NCBI GenBank assembly: GCA_026399435.1
Contig: JAPLQX010000017.1
Location: 1-64,000 of the forward strand
From: Rhodocyclales bacterium
GTDB taxonomy: Bacteria; Pseudomonadota; Gammaproteobacteria; Burkholderiales; Rhodocyclaceae
Direction: 5' to 3'
Length of the DNA: 64,000 nt
The number at the start of each line of letters is the position of its first letter. The stretch's first letter is position 1. The notes under the pieces were generated by a model. That model was not told the origin of the DNA. It made no database searches and saw only the letters and a list, made by a program, of their open reading frames with translations. The translations under genes and the position numbers were made by a program. Positions 1 to 13,221 of the stretch are shown one piece after another.

Positions 1-2
1 TG

Positions 3-68
3 AATCTGTTATTTCTCGGTGGGTCCCTCGCCATGCTTGCACTTTCGGCAATTCTATTCTGTGCGTAA
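3..68 (+). CDS. 3' end of a truncated upstream cassette ORF (hydrophobic C-terminus ...NLLFLGGSLAMLALSAILFCA*)
   Basis: Open frame from the window start to TAA at 66-68, ending 6 bp before an attC core site; hydrophobic tail. Confidence 0.5.
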   Translation, partial: NLLFLGGSLAMLALSAILFCA

Positions 69-74
69 TACCGC

Positions 75-143
75 GCCTAACCCATCCATCAACACGGACG
101 CTGGCGATAAGGCCGCCGGCGCCGGTTATGTCAAACGTTGGAC
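75..143 (+). other. Integron attC recombination site (59-be) 1
   Basis: R'' GCCTAAC (75-81) and R' GTTGGAC (137-143) flank an imperfect inverted repeat CGGACGCTGGCG-ATAAGGC-CGCCGGCGCCGG with an unpaired A; ends GTCAAACGTTGGAC as in environmental attC sites. Confidence 0.9.
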
Positions 144-958
144 CTCAACATGAACGCCATTCTCCGGTCACTCCTTGTCGCGGTTGCTTTGGTGTGCTCA
201 CCTGCGTTTGCGGCCGTGGAGAAGTTCACCGATGCTGATGCGCTAGGACGTTGGATAACGTACTACTACACGAAGCCTGAGCCTGACCGCGTCGCTGAAG
301 CTATCCGATCTGCCAGTTCCAAAGGCTTTATGAAGAACGGGCAGAAGGCTCCGCCGTTCATTGGGTTCATCGCAGGGGTCATTTCCAAGAACCCCTCGAT
401 AGCCCAGCCTCTTGCTGAACAGCTCAAGTCTCTGCCGGTAGTTGATCAACCGATACTTATCTTGGGTGTCTGGTACTCGGCATACCCAGAAGCGAAACCG
501 CTTTTGGAGCGGCTCAGGAAATCCATGCCGAAACACAAGGAGATGATTGACAACCTGTTGGCTAATGGCCGACCGAGTCTGCTGGAGCTGCCGTTGGAGC
601 AAGGGCCATGGGTGCTTGACGCACTTTGGGGTTACTTTATGGCAACCGGTGATGACGCCCCGATCGCCAGAATCATTTCTGCTCTTCCGTGGGTCAACGT
701 CCGTGGCGATGTTTCCCGTCTCCTGGTTGGTGGCGCCGCAAGGTGGTCGCTCATTTCAAACGCCATCCAGCACAAGCCGGTAATGACAGCCTGCCGAAAG
801 GAATTGGCGTCTCAGCCGAAAGAGGTAACGGACGTTCTCCGTGAGGTGATTGCTGAAGCCGAAAAGGACATGAAGGAGGGCAAGACGCAGTGAGGTCCAA
901 CCCATCAATCCACAGGACGCTGCGCGATGAAGCCGCGCAGCGCCTGTGATTTCAGACG
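138..958 (+). mobile_element. Complete integron gene cassette (TTGGAC ... attC with R'' GTCCAAC)
   Basis: Cassette 5' end TTGGAC (after G137) matches the complement of its own attC R'' (GTCCAAC 895-901), as expected of one excisable cassette; single ORF inside. Confidence 0.85.
150..893 (+). CDS. Cassette-encoded putative exported protein of unknown function
   Basis: Start MNAILRSLLVAVALVCSPAFA looks like a Sec signal peptide; ORF fills the cassette and stops 2 bp before attC2; alternative upstream start at 138. Confidence 0.8.
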   Translation: MNAILRSLLVAVALVCSPAFAAVEKFTDADALGRWITYYYTKPEPDRVAEAIRSASSKGFMKNGQKAPPFIGFIAGVISKNPSIAQPLAEQLKSLPVVDQPILILGVWYSAYPEAKPLLERLRKSMPKHKEMIDNLLANGRPSLLELPLEQGPWVLDALWGYFMATGDDAPIARIISALPWVNVRGDVSRLLVGGAARWSLISNAIQHKPVMTACRKELASQPKEVTDVLREVIAEAEKDMKEGKTQ

Positions 959-964
959 TTGGGC
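895..964 (+). other. Integron attC recombination site 2
   Basis: GTCCAAC (895-901) ... CACAGG-A-CGCTGCGCG / ATGAAGC / CGCGCAGCG-CCTGTG ... GTTGGGC (958-964); near-perfect stem with one extrahelical A. Confidence 0.92.
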
Positions 965-1005
965 ATCACAAGACATATGAGCGCGCTCGTTTCATCAATC
1001 AAAGG

Positions 1006-1048
1006 AATCAAAGGGGCCAGGTTCGAATTGATGAATTGGTGAAAATCG
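1006..1048 (+). repeat. 43-bp direct repeat copy 1 (aatcaaaggggccaggttcgaattgatgaattggtgaaaatcg)
   Basis: Identical to 1071-1113. Confidence 0.95.
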
Positions 1049-1070
1049 TTAGGCATCGACATATGAAGCC

Positions 1071-1113
1071 AATCAAAGGGGCCAGGTTCGAATTGATGAA
1101 TTGGTGAAAATCG
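1071..1113 (+). repeat. 43-bp direct repeat copy 2
   Basis: Identical to 1006-1048; 22-bp spacer. Confidence 0.95.
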
Positions 1114-1200
1114 CCGTGCCGCCAGTGCCGACTTTTCGCTGTCTCCGATACCCATTAGTCATCCGAGTTTCTTAACATTTTCTGATTCCCTCATCCTGAC

Positions 1201-2625
1201 ATGAAGTACATCAGTACCCGCGGCCACGCCGAACGCCAGTCCTTCTGCGATATCCTGCTCGGCGGCCTCGCGCCCGACGGCGGGCTTTACCTGCCCGAGT
1301 CCTATCCGCAGGTGGCCGGACAACTCGAGGAATGGCGCGGCCTGTCCTATGCAGAGCTTGCGTTCCGCATCCTGAGCCTGTTCATCACCGACATTCCGGC
1401 GGCGGACCTCAAGGCGATCTGCGACAAGACCTACACGGCGCAGACTTATCGCTGGTGCCGGCCGGGCCGCCAGGCGGCCGACATCGTGCCGCTGACATCG
1501 CTGGAGCCGGATTTCCATCTGCTGGAACTGTCCAACGGGCCGACGCTGGCGTTCAAGGACATGGCCATGCAGTTGCTCGGCAACCTGTTCGAGTATGTGC
1601 TGGACCAGCGCGGCGAGACCATCAACATCCTCGGCGCGACCTCTGGCGATACCGGGTCGGCCGCCGAATACGCGATGCGCGGCAAGCACAATGTCCGCGT
1701 CTTCATGCTTTCGCCCGAGGGCCGCATGAGCGCCTTCCAGCGCGCGCAGATGTATTCCCTGCAGGACGCGAACATTTTCAACATCGCCGTGCGCGGCATG
1801 TTCGATGATGCCCAGGACATCGTCAAGGCCGTGTCAAACGACGCCGAATTCAAGGCGAAGTACAAGATAGGCGCGGTGAATTCGATCAATTGGGCGCGCG
1901 TCGCGGCGCAGATCGTGTATTACTTCAAGGGCTATTTCGAAGCCACCCGGTCCAATGCGGAGAAGGTGGCCTTCAGCGTGCCGTCGGGAAACTTCGGCAA
2001 CATCTGCGCCGGCCACATCGCACGCATGATGGGCTTGCCGATCGCCCGCCTGGTGCTGGCCACCAACGAGAACGACGTGCTCGACGAGTTCTTCCGCAAC
2101 GGTGTCTATCGGCCCAGAACCACGGCGGAGACGCACATTACATCGAGTCCGTCGATGGATATTTCGAAGGCGTCGAATTTCGAGCGCTTTGTTTTCGACC
2201 TGGTCGGCCGCGACGCGGCCATGGTGCGCCAGCTGTGGCGCGAGGTCGATGCCGGCGGCAGCTTCAGCCTGGCCGGCGGTCCGTTCGCCGCGCGGGTGGC
2301 GGACTACGGTTTCGTCTCCGGTTGCAGTTCACACGCCGACCGCCTGGCGACGATACGCGATGTCTGGGAACGCTACGGGCTGATGATAGACACCCATACC
2401 GCCGACGGGGTCAAGGTGGCGCGGGAACACCGCCTGGCGGGCGAGGCGATGGTCGTGCTGGAGACTGCGCAGCCGGTCAAATTCGCCGAAACGATACGGG
2501 AAGCCCTGGGCCGTGATCCGGTGCGGCCGGCGGAACTCGATGGTCTGGAAAACCTGCCGCAGCGCGTCGAACTGGTCGATGCGAAGGTGGATCAGATCAA
2601 GGGCATCATCATCCGCGAATGCTGA
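1201..2625 (+). CDS. thrC: Threonine synthase
   Basis: MKYISTRGHAERQSFCDILLGGLAPDGGLYLPE...; PLP motif LAFKDMAMQ; full length. Confidence 0.96.
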   Translation: MKYISTRGHAERQSFCDILLGGLAPDGGLYLPESYPQVAGQLEEWRGLSYAELAFRILSLFITDIPAADLKAICDKTYTAQTYRWCRPGRQAADIVPLTSLEPDFHLLELSNGPTLAFKDMAMQLLGNLFEYVLDQRGETINILGATSGDTGSAAEYAMRGKHNVRVFMLSPEGRMSAFQRAQMYSLQDANIFNIAVRGMFDDAQDIVKAVSNDAEFKAKYKIGAVNSINWARVAAQIVYYFKGYFEATRSNAEKVAFSVPSGNFGNICAGHIARMMGLPIARLVLATNENDVLDEFFRNGVYRPRTTAETHITSSPSMDISKASNFERFVFDLVGRDAAMVRQLWREVDAGGSFSLAGGPFAARVADYGFVSGCSSHADRLATIRDVWERYGLMIDTHTADGVKVAREHRLAGEAMVVLETAQPVKFAETIREALGRDPVRPAELDGLENLPQRVELVDAKVDQIKGIIIREC

Positions 2626-2697
2626 TGCGGTGCGGCGCATGCCGCTGACGGAGAGTTCCCGAAGGAACTGTCAGGACGACGGATTGAAGCCTGCGAA

Positions 2698-2835
2698 CTA
2701 CAGATAGATGACCGCCGGAAACACCGTGATGGCGAGCACCAGTATCAGCCATTCCAGGTTGTGGCGCGCCAGAAACCCGGTGAAATGCATGACCAGCACA
2801 ACGATGGCGAGGATGTAGTACAGGATGAAGAGCAT
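2698..2835 (-). CDS. 45-aa small membrane protein MLFILYYILAIVVLVMHFTGFLARHNLEWLILVLAITVFPAVIYL
   Basis: ORF below the track cutoff; SD-like GGAG upstream of ATG; two hydrophobic segments. Confidence 0.55.
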   Translation of the reverse strand: MLFILYYILAIVVLVMHFTGFLARHNLEWLILVLAITVFPAVIYL

Positions 2836-2913
2836 TTTATTCTCCGTCGGCGGCATCCATTCGAGAAGATCGCAAGCGAATACCGGTAGGCCAGTTTCGC
2901 AAAGATTCTAGCA

Positions 2914-5300
<2,387 letters not shown>

Positions 5301-5301
<1 letters not shown>

Positions 5302-7277
5302 CAGAGGTCTGCCTCCACGAGGTGACCGTTCAGTTCCATCCAGGCCCGGCGCGATGAGGCTTCGCCTTTGCCCATCAGCAGATTGAAAAGTTTCAGCGTG
5401 GCTTCGTCGGCACCCGGCAGATCGATGACCGGCAGCACGCGGCGGGTGGCTGGCGCCATCGCCGTTTCGCGCAACTGATCAGGATTCATCTCGCCGAGGC
5501 CCTTGAAGCGGCCCACCTCGACGGCATCTTCGCGAATGCCTTCCTTGATCAGGCGATCCTTGATGGCGACCAGTTCGCCTTCATCCAGCGCATACAGCCG
5601 GCGTGCCGGACGCTTCTTGCCCGAGGCGGGGACGTCGATGCGGTAGAGCGGCGGCTGCGCGATGTAGATGTGGCCATGACGGATCAGGGCCGGGAAGTGG
5701 CGGTAGAACAGGGTCAGCAGCAGGGTCTGGATGTGCGCGCCGTCGACGTCGGCATCGGACATGATGACCAGCTTGCCGTAGCGCAGGCCGGAGAGATCCG
5801 GACTGTCTTCCGGGCGATGCGGGTCAACGCCGAGCGCCACGGCGATGTCGTGAATTTCGTTGTTGGCGAACAGGCGTCCGGCTTCGACTTCCCATGAGTT
5901 GAGCACTTTGCCGCGCAAGGGCAGGATGGCCTGGGTTTCCTTGTTGCGCGCCATCTTGGCCGAGCCGCCGGCGGAATCGCCCTCGACCAGGAAGAGTTCG
6001 TTTTCGGCAATGTCGGTCGATTCGCAATCGGAGAGCTTGCCCGGCAGCACGGCGACGCCGGACTGCTTGCGCTTTTCGACCTTCTGCGCATTCTTCTGTC
6101 GTGCCAGCGCCTGTCGGATAGAGATTTCGGCGATCGCCTTGCCCGCCTCGACATGCTGGTTGAGCCAGATCTCGAAGGGGTCGCGGACCATGCTGGAGAC
6201 CAGCTTCACCGCTTCGCGCGAGTTGAGCTTTTCCTTCACCTGCCCCTGAAACTGCGGGTCGAGGATGCGCGCCGAGAGGACATAGGCCATGCGGCTGCAG
6301 ACGTCGTCCTGCTGCAGCTTGACGCCGCGCGGCAGCAGCGCCCGATGTTCGATGAAGGACTTGACGGCCTCGAAGGCGCCGGCGCGCAGACCGGCTTCGT
6401 GGGTGCCGCCGGCGACCGTCGGAATCAGATTGACATACGATTCGGAGGCTACCGCGTCGACGTGCCAGCCAATGGCCCAGGCCGCACCTTCTCCGGCAGC
6501 AAAATCCGCATGGTCGGCATCGGCGTATTTCTCGGCAGCATAGAGCGGGGCCACCGCTTCGGCATTGCCGGCCATTTCGGTCAGGTAGCCGGCAAGGCCG
6601 GTGGGATAGCTCCAGGTCTTGCTGCTGATGCTGCCGTCGGGCTGCTCGATGTCGAGCCGCACCTTGACGCCGGGCAGCAGCACGGCCTTGGAGCGCAGCA
6701 GGCGTTCCAGCTCGGCCGGCGGGACTTTTGGCGCATCGAAGTATTTCGGATCGGGCCAGACACGAACGCGGGTACCGCTCTGGCGGCCGCAGCTGCCCGT
6801 TTCGGTCAGGGCGCCGACTTTCTCGCCGCCGCCGGAGAATTCGATGGCCCAGATCTTTCCTTCGCGCCGCACTTCGACCGAGACGCGGGTGGACAGCGCA
6901 TTGGTCACGGCGACGCCGACACCGTGCAGGCCGCCGGAAAAGGCGTAGGCGGACGTTCCGGTGTTCTTGTCGAACTTGCCGCCGGCATGCAGCCGGGTGA
7001 AGGCCAGCACCACGACCGGGATCTTCTCGTCGGGATGGAGGCCGACCGGAATGCCGCGGCCGTCGTCGGTGACCGTGATCGAGCCATCGAGGTGGAGCAG
7101 GACGTGCAGGTTTTTCGCATGTCCGCCAAGCGCTTCGTCGGCAGAGTTGTCGATGACTTCCTGAATGATGTGGGCCGGCGAGTCGGTGCGGGTGTACATG
7201 CCGGGGCGCTCGCGCACCGGCTCCAGTCCCTTGAGGACACGGAAGGATGATTCGTCGTAAGTGGGGGTGACAGCCAT
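5301..7277 (-). CDS. parE: DNA topoisomerase IV subunit B
   Basis: GHKL motifs [52 protein letters not shown]. Confidence 0.95.
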
Positions 7278-7299
7278 GTTTCGTATAGGTATGGAAAGA

Positions 7300-8178
7300 T
7301 CAGAAGCGTGCGTCGGCGAGACAGTCGATCAGTCCCGTGTGCCAGTCGGGCAGGGCCAGGCCAAAGTCGCGCCGAAAGCACGAACAGTCGAGCCGCGAGT
7401 TGGCCGGTCGTGGGGCAGGCAGCGGATAGTCGGCGCTGGTGATACGGTGAACCATCGGCGACTTGTCCAGCAAGCCGGCCGCTTGCGCTGCGGCGAAGAT
7501 GGCTTCGGCATAGCCGTGCCAGCTCGTCTCGCCTGCGGCGGCGAGATGATACAGACCGTCAGGGACTTCCTTGCGGGCGACGATCAGGGCCGTCACGTCG
7601 GCCAGATGGCGGGTCCAGGTCGGGGCGCCGACCTGATCGCCCACGACACGCAAAGGCGCGCGCAACTCGTCCCATTCGCGTCCCAGGCGCAGCATGGTCT
7701 TCATGAAATTTGCGCCGTGCAGGCCGTACACCCAGCTGGTGCGAAAGATCAAATGGCGCCCGCCCGCGGCGGCGATGGCCTGCTCGCCGGCGTGCTTGCT
7801 GCGGCCGTAGACCGCGAGCGGCTCGGGTGTGTCGTCCTCCGTGTAGGGCGTGGGCTTGGTCCCGTCGAACACGTAATCGGTCGAATAATGGATCAGCAGC
7901 GCGCCCAGGCGCCGGGCCTCCTCGGCAAGGATGCCGGGCGCCACGGCGTTGATGGCTTCTGCCACTGCCGGCTCGGCCTCGGCCTTGTCTACTTGCGTGT
8001 AGGCGGCAGCATTGACGACGACCGTGGGGGCAATCGCGCGCACGGCAGTGCGCAGGGCATCCGGCTGGGCCAGGTCGAGTTGGCTGCGATCGCAGGCGAC
8101 CAACTCGCCGAGGCAGGCCAGCGAGCGTTTCAATTCGCGACCGAGCTGCCCGGCGGCGCCCGTGAGCAGGATCTTCAT
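7300..8178 (-). CDS. rfbD: dTDP-4-dehydrorhamnose reductase
   Basis: [39 protein letters not shown]. Confidence 0.95.
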   Translation of the reverse strand: MKILLTGAAGQLGRELKRSLACLGELVACDRSQLDLAQPDALRTAVRAIAPTVVVNAAAYTQVDKAEAEPAVAEAINAVAPGILAEEARRLGALLIHYSTDYVFDGTKPTPYTEDDTPEPLAVYGRSKHAGEQAIAAAGGRHLIFRTSWVYGLHGANFMKTMLRLGREWDELRAPLRVVGDQVGAPTWTRHLADVTALIVARKEVPDGLYHLAAAGETSWHGYAEAIFAAAQAAGLLDKSPMVHRITSADYPLPAPRPANSRLDCSCFRRDFGLALPDWHTGLIDCLADARF

Positions 8179-8717
8179 GCGAAGGTTTCAGCCTCGCCAA
8201 AGGGCCGGCCGGCGACGTCCTTGGCCGCCAGCAGCGGCTCGCCGGTCAGCGGCCAGGGAATCGCGAGCTGCGGATCGTTCCACAACAGCGTGCGCTCGTG
8301 CGCCGGGCTCCAGTAGTCGGTCGTCTTGTAGAGGAATTCGGCGGAGTCCGAGGTGACGCAGAAGCCGTGGGCGAAGCCGGGTGGAATCCAGGCCATCCTC
8401 TTGTCGTCGGCAGACAGCACGAAGCCGACCCATTGGCCGAAAGTCGGCGAAGAGCGCCGCAAATCCACCGCCACGTCATAGACTGAACCCGTGGTCACCC
8501 GGATCAGCTTGCCCTGGGCGTGATCGATCTGGTAGTGCAGGCCGCGCACTACATTCTTCTGCGATTTCGAATGATTGTCCTGCACGAAGTCGGCATCGAT
8601 GCCGAGTTCGGCGAAGGCGCGCTTGTTCCAGCTCTCAAAGAAGAAGCCGCGCTCGTCACCGAACACCTTTGGTTCGAGCAGCAGCACATCGGGGATGGCC
8701 GTCGGAATGAGCTTCAT
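8175..8717 (-). CDS. rfbC: dTDP-4-dehydrorhamnose 3,5-epimerase
   Basis: [32 protein letters not shown]; operon context. Confidence 0.95.
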   Translation of the reverse strand: MKLIPTAIPDVLLLEPKVFGDERGFFFESWNKRAFAELGIDADFVQDNHSKSQKNVVRGLHYQIDHAQGKLIRVTTGSVYDVAVDLRRSSPTFGQWVGFVLSADDKRMAWIPPGFAHGFCVTSDSAEFLYKTTDYWSPAHERTLLWNDPQLAIPWPLTGEPLLAAKDVAGRPFGEAETFA

Positions 8718-9631
8718 CCACGCACCTCACGTTCGAGCAGGCCCAGCAGATATTGGCCATAGCGGCTCTTGGCCAACGGCTCGGCCAGCTTGGCCAGCTG
8801 CGCATCATTGATCCATTTCTGCCGCCAGGCCACTTCCTCCGGACAGGCCACCTTGAGGCCCTGGCGCTTTTCGATGACCTCGATGAACTGGCCGGCTTCC
8901 AACAGCGACTCATGGGTGCCGGTGTCGAGCCAAGCCATGCCACGGCCCATGATCTCGACCTTGAGCTGGCCCTTTTCGAGATAGATCCGGTTGAGGTCGG
9001 TGATCTCGAGCTCGCCGCGCGTCGAGGGCTTGAGTCGGGCTGCGATGTCGCACACCTGCTCGTCGTAGAAGTAGAGCCCGGTGACCGCATAGCGCGACTT
9101 CGGCGCCTTGGGCTTCTCTTCGATGCTGATGGCGCGTCCCGCCGCATCGAACTCGACCACGCCGTAGCGCTCCGGGTCGCTGACCGCGTAGGCGAACACC
9201 GTGGCGCCCGCGCCGACTGTTAACCCACCCCCGGCCGCACTCTGCAACTGCTGGGCGAAATCATGGCCGTAGAACAGGTTGTCGCCGAGCACCAGGGCCG
9301 AGGGATGGTCGCCGACGAAGTCACGGCCGATGACGAAGGCCTGCGCCAGTCCGTCCGGGCTGGGTTGCACCGCGTAGGTGATCTCGATGCCCCACTGCGA
9401 GCCATCGCCCAGCAGCTGTTCGAAGCGCGGCGTATCCAGCGGCGTCGAGATCAGCAGGATTTCACGAATGCCCGCCAGCATCAGCGTGGTCAGCGGGTAG
9501 TAGATCATCGGCTTGTCGTAGATCGGCAGCAGCTGCTTGGACACGGCCAGCGTGACCGGGTGCAGCCGAGTACCGGAGCCGCCGGCGAGGATGATGCCGC
9601 GGGTGCTCTTCGTTTGGGGCAACTGGCTCAT
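8714..9631 (-). CDS. rfbA: Glucose-1-phosphate thymidylyltransferase
   Basis: [37 protein letters not shown]; start placed at MSQLPQ. Confidence 0.95.
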   Translation of the reverse strand: MSQLPQTKSTRGIILAGGSGTRLHPVTLAVSKQLLPIYDKPMIYYPLTTLMLAGIREILLISTPLDTPRFEQLLGDGSQWGIEITYAVQPSPDGLAQAFVIGRDFVGDHPSALVLGDNLFYGHDFAQQLQSAAGGGLTVGAGATVFAYAVSDPERYGVVEFDAAGRAISIEEKPKAPKSRYAVTGLYFYDEQVCDIAARLKPSTRGELEITDLNRIYLEKGQLKVEIMGRGMAWLDTGTHESLLEAGQFIEVIEKRQGLKVACPEEVAWRQKWINDAQLAKLAEPLAKSRYGQYLLGLLEREVRG

Positions 9632-10695
9632 TGGCGATCTCCGTAGTTGCGATCCATCCACTGCCGGTATTCGCCGGAGACGACATGGGCCACCCAGGCC
9701 GGATTCTCCAGATACCAGAGCACTGTCCTTCGCATTCCCGACTCGAAGCTTTCCTGCGGGGTCCAGCCCAGCTCGCGCTGGATTTTCGTCGCGTCGATGG
9801 CGTAGCGCTTGTCATGGCCGGGTCGGTCGGCGACCGAAATCTTCTGCGTGCGGTAGCTGCGGCCGTCGTGCCGTGGCTTCAGTTCGTCGAGCAGGGCGCA
9901 CAGGGTATCGACCACTTCGAGGTTGGTCTTTTCGTTGTGGCCGCCGATGTTGTAGGTCTCGCCCGGCACGCCCTGCTCGAAGACCAGGCGCAGCGCGCGG
10001 GCATGGTCGTCGACGTAGAGCCAGTCGCGTACGTTGTCGCCGTTGCCATAGATGGGCAGGGGCTTGTCCGAGACGGCATTGTGGATCATTAGCGGGATCA
10101 GCTTTTCGGGGAACTGGCAGGGGCCGTAGTTGTTCGAGCAGTTGGTGATCACGGTCGGCAGGCCATAGGTGTGATGCCAGGCGCGCACCAGGTGGTCGGA
10201 GGCCGCCTTGGAGGCGGAGTATGGCGAATTCGGCTGGTAGGGGCTGGTCTCGACGAACAGGCCGGTGTCGCCCAGCGAACCGAAGACCTCGTCGGTCGAG
10301 ACGTGGTGGAAGCGGAAGGCGGCCTTGGCTTCGGCATCGAGCGCGGACCACCAGGCGCGTGCCGCTTCGAGCAGCGTATAGGTGCCGCTGATATTGGTGT
10401 CGATGAAGTCGCCCGGGCCGTGGATCGACCGGTCGACATGCGACTCGGCGGCGAGGTGGATCACGCCGGCCGGCTGATACGCGGCGAACAGGTCATCCAT
10501 CGCCGCGCGGTCACAAATGTCGCTGCGGCTGAACACGTGGCGCGGGTGGTCGGCAAACTCCGCCAGGGATTCGAGATTGCCGGCGTAGGTCAGCTTGTCG
10601 ATATTGACGATGCGCCAGTCGCTCTCGGCGATCAGCAGGCGTATCAGTGCCGAGCCGATGAAGCCGGCGCCGCCGGTGACGAAGATGGTTTGCAT
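9628..10695 (-). CDS. rfbB: dTDP-glucose 4,6-dehydratase
   Basis: [40 protein letters not shown]. Confidence 0.95.
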   Translation of the reverse strand: MQTIFVTGGAGFIGSALIRLLIAESDWRIVNIDKLTYAGNLESLAEFADHPRHVFSRSDICDRAAMDDLFAAYQPAGVIHLAAESHVDRSIHGPGDFIDTNISGTYTLLEAARAWWSALDAEAKAAFRFHHVSTDEVFGSLGDTGLFVETSPYQPNSPYSASKAASDHLVRAWHHTYGLPTVITNCSNNYGPCQFPEKLIPLMIHNAVSDKPLPIYGNGDNVRDWLYVDDHARALRLVFEQGVPGETYNIGGHNEKTNLEVVDTLCALLDELKPRHDGRSYRTQKISVADRPGHDKRYAIDATKIQRELGWTPQESFESGMRRTVLWYLENPAWVAHVVSGEYRQWMDRNYGDRQ

Positions 10696-10833
10696 GTAAT
10701 CCAGGGACGGTTGCGGGAAGATGCGGGCGCTGGGCGACCGCTGAGGCGCTATTGTATTCGATCAAAATCCGGGTCCGGAGGGCACGGTGGAACGCCTCCA
10801 TTCGGGCGGGCTGCGGCCGTGGTTCCGCCCCGC

Positions 10834-10863
10834 TTGACAGGCAAAATGCTTTAGACCTAAAAT
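10834..10863 (+). promoter_or_regulatory. Candidate sigma70 promoter for the acyl-CoA monooxygenase gene
   Basis: TTGACA (10834-10839), 18 bp, TAAAAT (10858-10863). Confidence 0.55.
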
Positions 10864-10903
10864 AAAACAAATCGAGATAATGTCGCCAAACGAGGAGATT
10901 GAG

Positions 10904-13207
10904 ATGCGTATTGTGTGTCTGGGCGGAGGCCCCGCGGGTTTGTATTTCTCGATCCTGATGAAGAAGGCCAACCCGGCCTGCGACATCACCGTGATTGAAC
11001 GCAACCAAGCCGACAGCACCTTCGGCTGGGGCATCGTGTTTTCCGACAAGACGATGGACGGCTTCCGCCAGGACGATCCGCAGGTGGTCGCGGAAATCGA
11101 GCGCAACTTTCATCACTGGGACGATGTCGACGTGTTCTTCAAGGGCCGGCGCATGGTGTCCGGCGGCCACGGTTTTTGCGGCATCGGGCGCCTGAAGCTG
11201 CTGCAGATTTTTCAGGCCCGCGCCAGGGAACTCGGCGTGAACCTCAAATTTGAGACCGAGTTCAAGGATCCGGACGACTATTCCAGGGAGTACGACCTCG
11301 TCATCGGTTCCGATGGCGTGAATTCGACTACGCGAGCCAAGTACCAGAGCCATTTCAATCCGCGCATCGACGTGCGCAAGTGCCGTTTCATCTGGCTCGG
11401 TGCCAAGAAGAAGCTCAATGCCTTCACCTTCGCCTTCAAGGAAACGCCGTGGGGCTGGTTCAATCTCCACGCCTACCAGTTCAACGAGGAATGGGCGACC
11501 TTCATCATCGAAACCCCGGAAGAGACCTGGCTTAAGGCCGGCATCGACGAGATGGACCCGGATCAGTCGATCGCCTTTTGCGAAGAGTTGTTTGCCGACA
11601 TGCTGGATGGCAGCCGCCTGATCTCCAACGCGCGCCATTTGCGCGGCTCGGCGGTCTGGCTCAAGTTCAACCGCGTGATGTGCGAGCGCTGGTTCAAGGA
11701 CAACATCGTGCTGCTCGGCGATGCGGCGCACACGGCGCACTTCACCATCGGTTCCGGCACCAAGCTGGCGATGGAAGATGCGGCCGCGCTGGTCAAGGTG
11801 ATGAACAGCACCGAAGGCGACGTGCCGACGCGCCTCGCCCGCTACCAGTCCGAGCGCGAAATCGAGGCGCTCAAACTGCAGAGCGCGGCACGCAACCGGA
11901 TGACCTGGTTTGAGGATGTCGAGCGCTATGTCGGCATGGAGCCTGAGCAGTTCGCTTTCGCCGTGCTCACCGGCAGCCAGCGCGTCGGCCACGCCAACCA
12001 GAAGCTGCGCGATCCGGCCTACACCGAAGACCTCGATCGCTGGTTTGCCGCAAAGTGCGGCGTGCCGACGCCTCCCGGTGCAACGCCGGCACCGCCGATG
12101 TTTACGCCTTTCAAGTTGCGCGGCATGACGCTGGCAAATCGCGTCGTGGTTTCGCCGATGTGCATGTATTCGGCGGAGGATGGAATGCCCACGGATTTTC
12201 ATCTCGTCCATTACGGCAGCCGCGGCATGGGCGGCGCGGCGCTGATTGTCACCGAGATGACCTGCGTCTCCGCCGACGCACGCATTACGCCGGGATGTAC
12301 CGGCATCTGGAACGACGCCCAGCAGGACGCCTGGAAGCGCATCGTCGACTACATCCACGCCAACGGCAATACCAGGGTTTCGCTGCAGATCGGCCACGCC
12401 GGGCGCAAGGGCTCCACCCGGCTGGCCTGGGACGCCATCGACCAGCCGCTGCAGAGCGGCGGCTGGCCGCTGCTGGCGCCGTCGCCGCTGCCCTATATCC
12501 CGGGCACCTCGCAGGTGCCGAAGGAAATGGACAGGGCCGACATGGATCGGGTCAAGGCGGATTTCGTCGCCGCCACTCGCCGTGCCACCAGCGCCGACTT
12601 CGACATGGTCGAATTCCATGCTGCCCACGGCTACCTGATGTCGTCCTTCATTTCGCCGCTGACCAACCAGCGCCAGGACGAGTACGGCGGCAGCCTGGAG
12701 AACCGTTGCCGCTACCCGCTGGAGGTGTTCCGCGCCATGCGTGAAGTCTGGCCCGCAGACAAGCCGATGTCGGTGCGCATCTCGGCCCACGACTGGGTGC
12801 CCGGCGGGATTGCCCCGGATGACTCGGTGGCGGTCTCGCGGCTGTTCAAGGAGGCGGGCGCCGACATCATCCACGTCTCCTCGGGCCAGGTCAGCAAGGA
12901 GGAGGCGCCCGTCTATGGCCGCATGTTCCAAGTGCCGTTTTCCGACCAGATCCGCAACGAACTGGATGTGCCGACCATCGCCGTCGGCAACATTTTCGAG
13001 GCCGATCACGTCAATACCATCATTGCCGCCGGCCGTGCCGACCTGTGCGCGCTGGCCCGCCCGCATCTGGCCGATCCGGCCTGGACGCTGCATGCCGCCG
13101 CCGAGCAGGGCTACAAGGAGATACCGTGGCCGAAGCAGTACCAGGGCGGGAAGCTGCAGCTCGAGCGCAATCTCGAGCGCGCGGGCCAGCTCGCGCTGAA
13201 CGCCTGA
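10904..13207 (+). CDS. Bifunctional flavin monooxygenase / Old Yellow Enzyme-type oxidoreductase (salicylyl-CoA 5-hydroxylase or 2-aminobenzoyl-CoA monooxygenase/reductase type)
   Basis: N-terminal FAD motif [15 protein letters not shown] and [28 protein letters not shown] fused to an OYE domain ([28 protein letters not shown]...). Confidence 0.88.
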   Translation: MRIVCLGGGPAGLYFSILMKKANPACDITVIERNQADSTFGWGIVFSDKTMDGFRQDDPQVVAEIERNFHHWDDVDVFFKGRRMVSGGHGFCGIGRLKLLQIFQARARELGVNLKFETEFKDPDDYSREYDLVIGSDGVNSTTRAKYQSHFNPRIDVRKCRFIWLGAKKKLNAFTFAFKETPWGWFNLHAYQFNEEWATFIIETPEETWLKAGIDEMDPDQSIAFCEELFADMLDGSRLISNARHLRGSAVWLKFNRVMCERWFKDNIVLLGDAAHTAHFTIGSGTKLAMEDAAALVKVMNSTEGDVPTRLARYQSEREIEALKLQSAARNRMTWFEDVERYVGMEPEQFAFAVLTGSQRVGHANQKLRDPAYTEDLDRWFAAKCGVPTPPGATPAPPMFTPFKLRGMTLANRVVVSPMCMYSAEDGMPTDFHLVHYGSRGMGGAALIVTEMTCVSADARITPGCTGIWNDAQQDAWKRIVDYIHANGNTRVSLQIGHAGRKGSTRLAWDAIDQPLQSGGWPLLAPSPLPYIPGTSQVPKEMDRADMDRVKADFVAATRRATSADFDMVEFHAAHGYLMSSFISPLTNQRQDEYGGSLENRCRYPLEVFRAMREVWPADKPMSVRISAHDWVPGGIAPDDSVAVSRLFKEAGADIIHVSSGQVSKEEAPVYGRMFQVPFSDQIRNELDVPTIAVGNIFEADHVNTIIAAGRADLCALARPHLADPAWTLHAAAEQGYKEIPWPKQYQGGKLQLERNLERAGQLALNA

Positions 13208-13221
13208 AAGGGGGCCCGGAT

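Noticed and set aside
1006-1113. Possible mini CRISPR
   Set aside because: Only two repeats with one 22-bp spacer, no cas genes, and the spacer resembles flanking sequence; better explained as duplication.
6153-7250. 365-aa plus-strand ORF
   Set aside because: Antisense to parE.
10511-13093. 860-aa minus-strand ORF
   Set aside because: Antisense to the clear monooxygenase/OYE fusion and the rfbB 5' end; no recognisable domain.
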